Below are positions 5,649-6,660 of a DNA stretch of 6,660 bases, piece after piece. Source of the stretch: an uncultured Oscillibacter sp. (lineage in GTDB: Bacteria; Bacillota; Clostridia; Oscillospirales; Oscillospiraceae); assembly GCA_910588175.1 (NCBI GenBank), contig CAJUQQ010000090.1, positions 1-6,660 on the forward strand, read 5' to 3'. Position 1 is the stretch's first letter, and each line of letters opens with the position of its first letter. The translations under genes were made by a program, and so were the position numbers. The notes under the pieces are model-generated. The model ran no database searches. It saw only the letters and a program-made list of their open reading frames with translations, and was not told the DNA's origin.

Positions 5649-6660
5649 ATGAGACAAAAGAAGACCCTGTCCCAAATTCTCCGGCGGCTGGAGGCGGCCC
5701 TCCTGGCGGCGGGAACGCTGTGGATTGCCGCCGTTACCGCCGGCAGCGACACCGCGGCGGCGGCGGTCTCGGCTCTGGCGGAGGCCCTGCCGGAGCGGAT
5801 GCTCCGCTGGGAGCTGGGAGACCTGTGGACGGCCGGCGGGCTGTCCCCGGCGGCGGCGCTGGCCATCGGGGAGTCTCCGCTGCTGCTGGCGGCCCGGGAG
5901 GATGTGACGGAGCGGTGGACCCTGGAGCGGCAGGAGCCCCCGGAGGAGGACGGGGAAACCCAGGCGCCCACGGTGGTGCCGGTGGAGGAGACCCCGGTGG
6001 AGCCCGCGGCCCCCTTGGCGGCGGACAACGGTGTTCCCGCCAAGACGCTGATCCCCACCGACCCCAGCGGCTATACCATCTGCGGGCGGGTCTATATCAG
6101 CAACTCCACCGCCCACGAGCTGTCCATTTCGGAGCTGCAAAAACCCTTCGCGGCGGCTCTGGGGGAGTCGGAACCCCAGGTGTTGATCTTACATACCCAC
6201 GGAAGCGAGGCCTATACCCCCGTCCCGGGGACGGAGGGAATCGTCTGGTCCGGGGATTACCGGACCACGGACTACCGGTACAACGTGGTGAGGGTGGGCG
6301 ACGAGATGGCGGAGGTCCTGGGAGAGGCGGGCATCTCCGTCCTTCATGACCGGACGCTGTACGACTACCCCAACTACACCGGGGCCTATGACCGGGCCCT
6401 GGCCGCCATTCAAACGTACTTGGAAAAATATCCCTCCATCCGCTTTGTGCTGGATGTCCACCGGGACGCCATCGAGGATGGGCAGGGAAACCAGTATAAG
6501 GCGGTCTCGGAGGTGGAAGGCGTGGGAATTCCGGCCCAGATGTCCCTGGTGATGGGCAGCGACGGCAGCGGCCTGGAGCACCCAAATTGGCTGGAAAACC
6601 TCCGTCTGGCGGCGGCGGTGCAGCAGGACGTGCTGGAGCATTACCCCACGCTGATGCGCC
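5649..6660 (+). CDS. spoIIP: Stage II sporulation protein P (SpoIIP), septal peptidoglycan hydrolase, cut by right edge
   Basis: SpoIIP works in the SpoIID-SpoIIM-SpoIIP engulfment complex, cutting stem peptides (amidase and endopeptidase) in septal peptidoglycan so the mother-cell membrane can move around the forespore. The 337 visible residues have a hydrophobic N-terminal segment (about 15-33), taken as a membrane anchor. Next comes a low-complexity stretch rich in Ala, Glu and Pro (about 34-125), then the catalytic domain. Family motifs are LHTHGSEAYTP (about 181-191, with His182, His184 and Glu187) and LDVHRDA (about 268-274, with His271), the expected zinc and catalytic residues. NLRLAAAVQQDVLEHYPTL (about 317-335) matches the conserved helix near the end of the domain. 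ATG 5649-5651 follows GAGGTGAG (5636-5643), with GAGG 9 nt upstream of the start. No stop is reached by 6660; from family length most of the protein is present. Transcribed divergently from the M16 operon. Confidence 0.94.
   Translation, partial: MRQKKTLSQILRRLEAALLAAGTLWIAAVTAGSDTAAAAVSALAEALPERMLRWELGDLWTAGGLSPAAALAIGESPLLLAAREDVTERWTLERQEPPEEDGETQAPTVVPVEETPVEPAAPLAADNGVPAKTLIPTDPSGYTICGRVYISNSTAHELSISELQKPFAAALGESEPQVLILHTHGSEAYTPVPGTEGIVWSGDYRTTDYRYNVVRVGDEMAEVLGEAGISVLHDRTLYDYPNYTGAYDRALAAIQTYLEKYPSIRFVLDVHRDAIEDGQGNQYKAVSEVEGVGIPAQMSLVMGSDGSGLEHPNWLENLRLAAAVQQDVLEHYPTLMR

Noticed and set aside
5516..6058. Minus-strand open frame extending the YmfF-like gene to a 601-residue protein
   Set aside because: The extra part is antisense to well-supported spoIIP coding sequence, is Ser/Arg/Ala-rich without family resemblance, and lies upstream of the operon's own promoter. 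The GTG at 5513-5515 has a proper ribosome binding site.
5639..6349. Plus-strand GTG-started frame of 236 residues overlapping spoIIP
   Set aside because: It is the +1 shadow of spoIIP, very Gly-rich, and its start lies in the spoIIP ribosome binding site.

Overview
The window looks like chromosomal DNA from a GC-rich, endospore-forming anaerobe of the Clostridia. I would guess an Oscillospiraceae relative such as Flavonifractor or Pseudoflavonifractor, but the assignment is inferred. The signs are a SpoIIP sporulation hydrolase, a clostridial-type short-chain acyl-CoA dehydrogenase, strong AGGAGG-type ribosome binding sites, and coding sequence that is very GC-rich while the two main intergenic regions are AT-rich. 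I see no tRNA, rRNA, CRISPR array, insertion sequence, phage gene or attachment site. Gene content is mostly ordinary core metabolism and cell-envelope function.

Layout. (1) Positions 1-509, minus strand: the N-terminal 169 residues of an acyl-CoA dehydrogenase that runs off the left edge. (2) 574-966, minus: an Rrf2-family, probably Fe-S-binding, regulator that very likely starts at TTG. It has a strong extended -10 promoter (1050-1077) and, just downstream of the predicted transcription start, a perfect 8-bp inverted repeat that is a candidate operator. It sits 64 bp upstream of the dehydrogenase with no terminator between, so the two are probably co-transcribed. (3) 1118-1159: a hairpin with T-tracts on both strands, ending the next operon. 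(4) 1168-5515, minus: a tight four-gene operon, transcribed in the order ymfF-like, ymfH-like, lgt, folD. Junctions are a 4-nt ATGA overlap, a 1-nt gap and a 17-nt overlap. Its promoter is at 5567-5595. (5) 5649-6660, plus: spoIIP, divergent from the operon, cut by the right edge, with a sigma-E-like promoter at 5601-5629.

How the genes fit together. The two M16 proteins look like a heterodimer. The first lacks the zinc motif but keeps the C-terminal Arg/Tyr pair; the second has HxxEH but lacks the Arg/Tyr pair. Lgt lipidates prolipoproteins at the membrane and FolD supplies one-carbon folates, so the operon mixes housekeeping functions. SpoIIP degrades septal peptidoglycan during engulfment, which agrees with a mother-cell sigma-E promoter. 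I found no convincing undescribed system. The most testable observations are the Rrf2 promoter/dyad with its four-cysteine protein, the split M16 active site, and the back-to-back sigma-A/sigma-E promoters.
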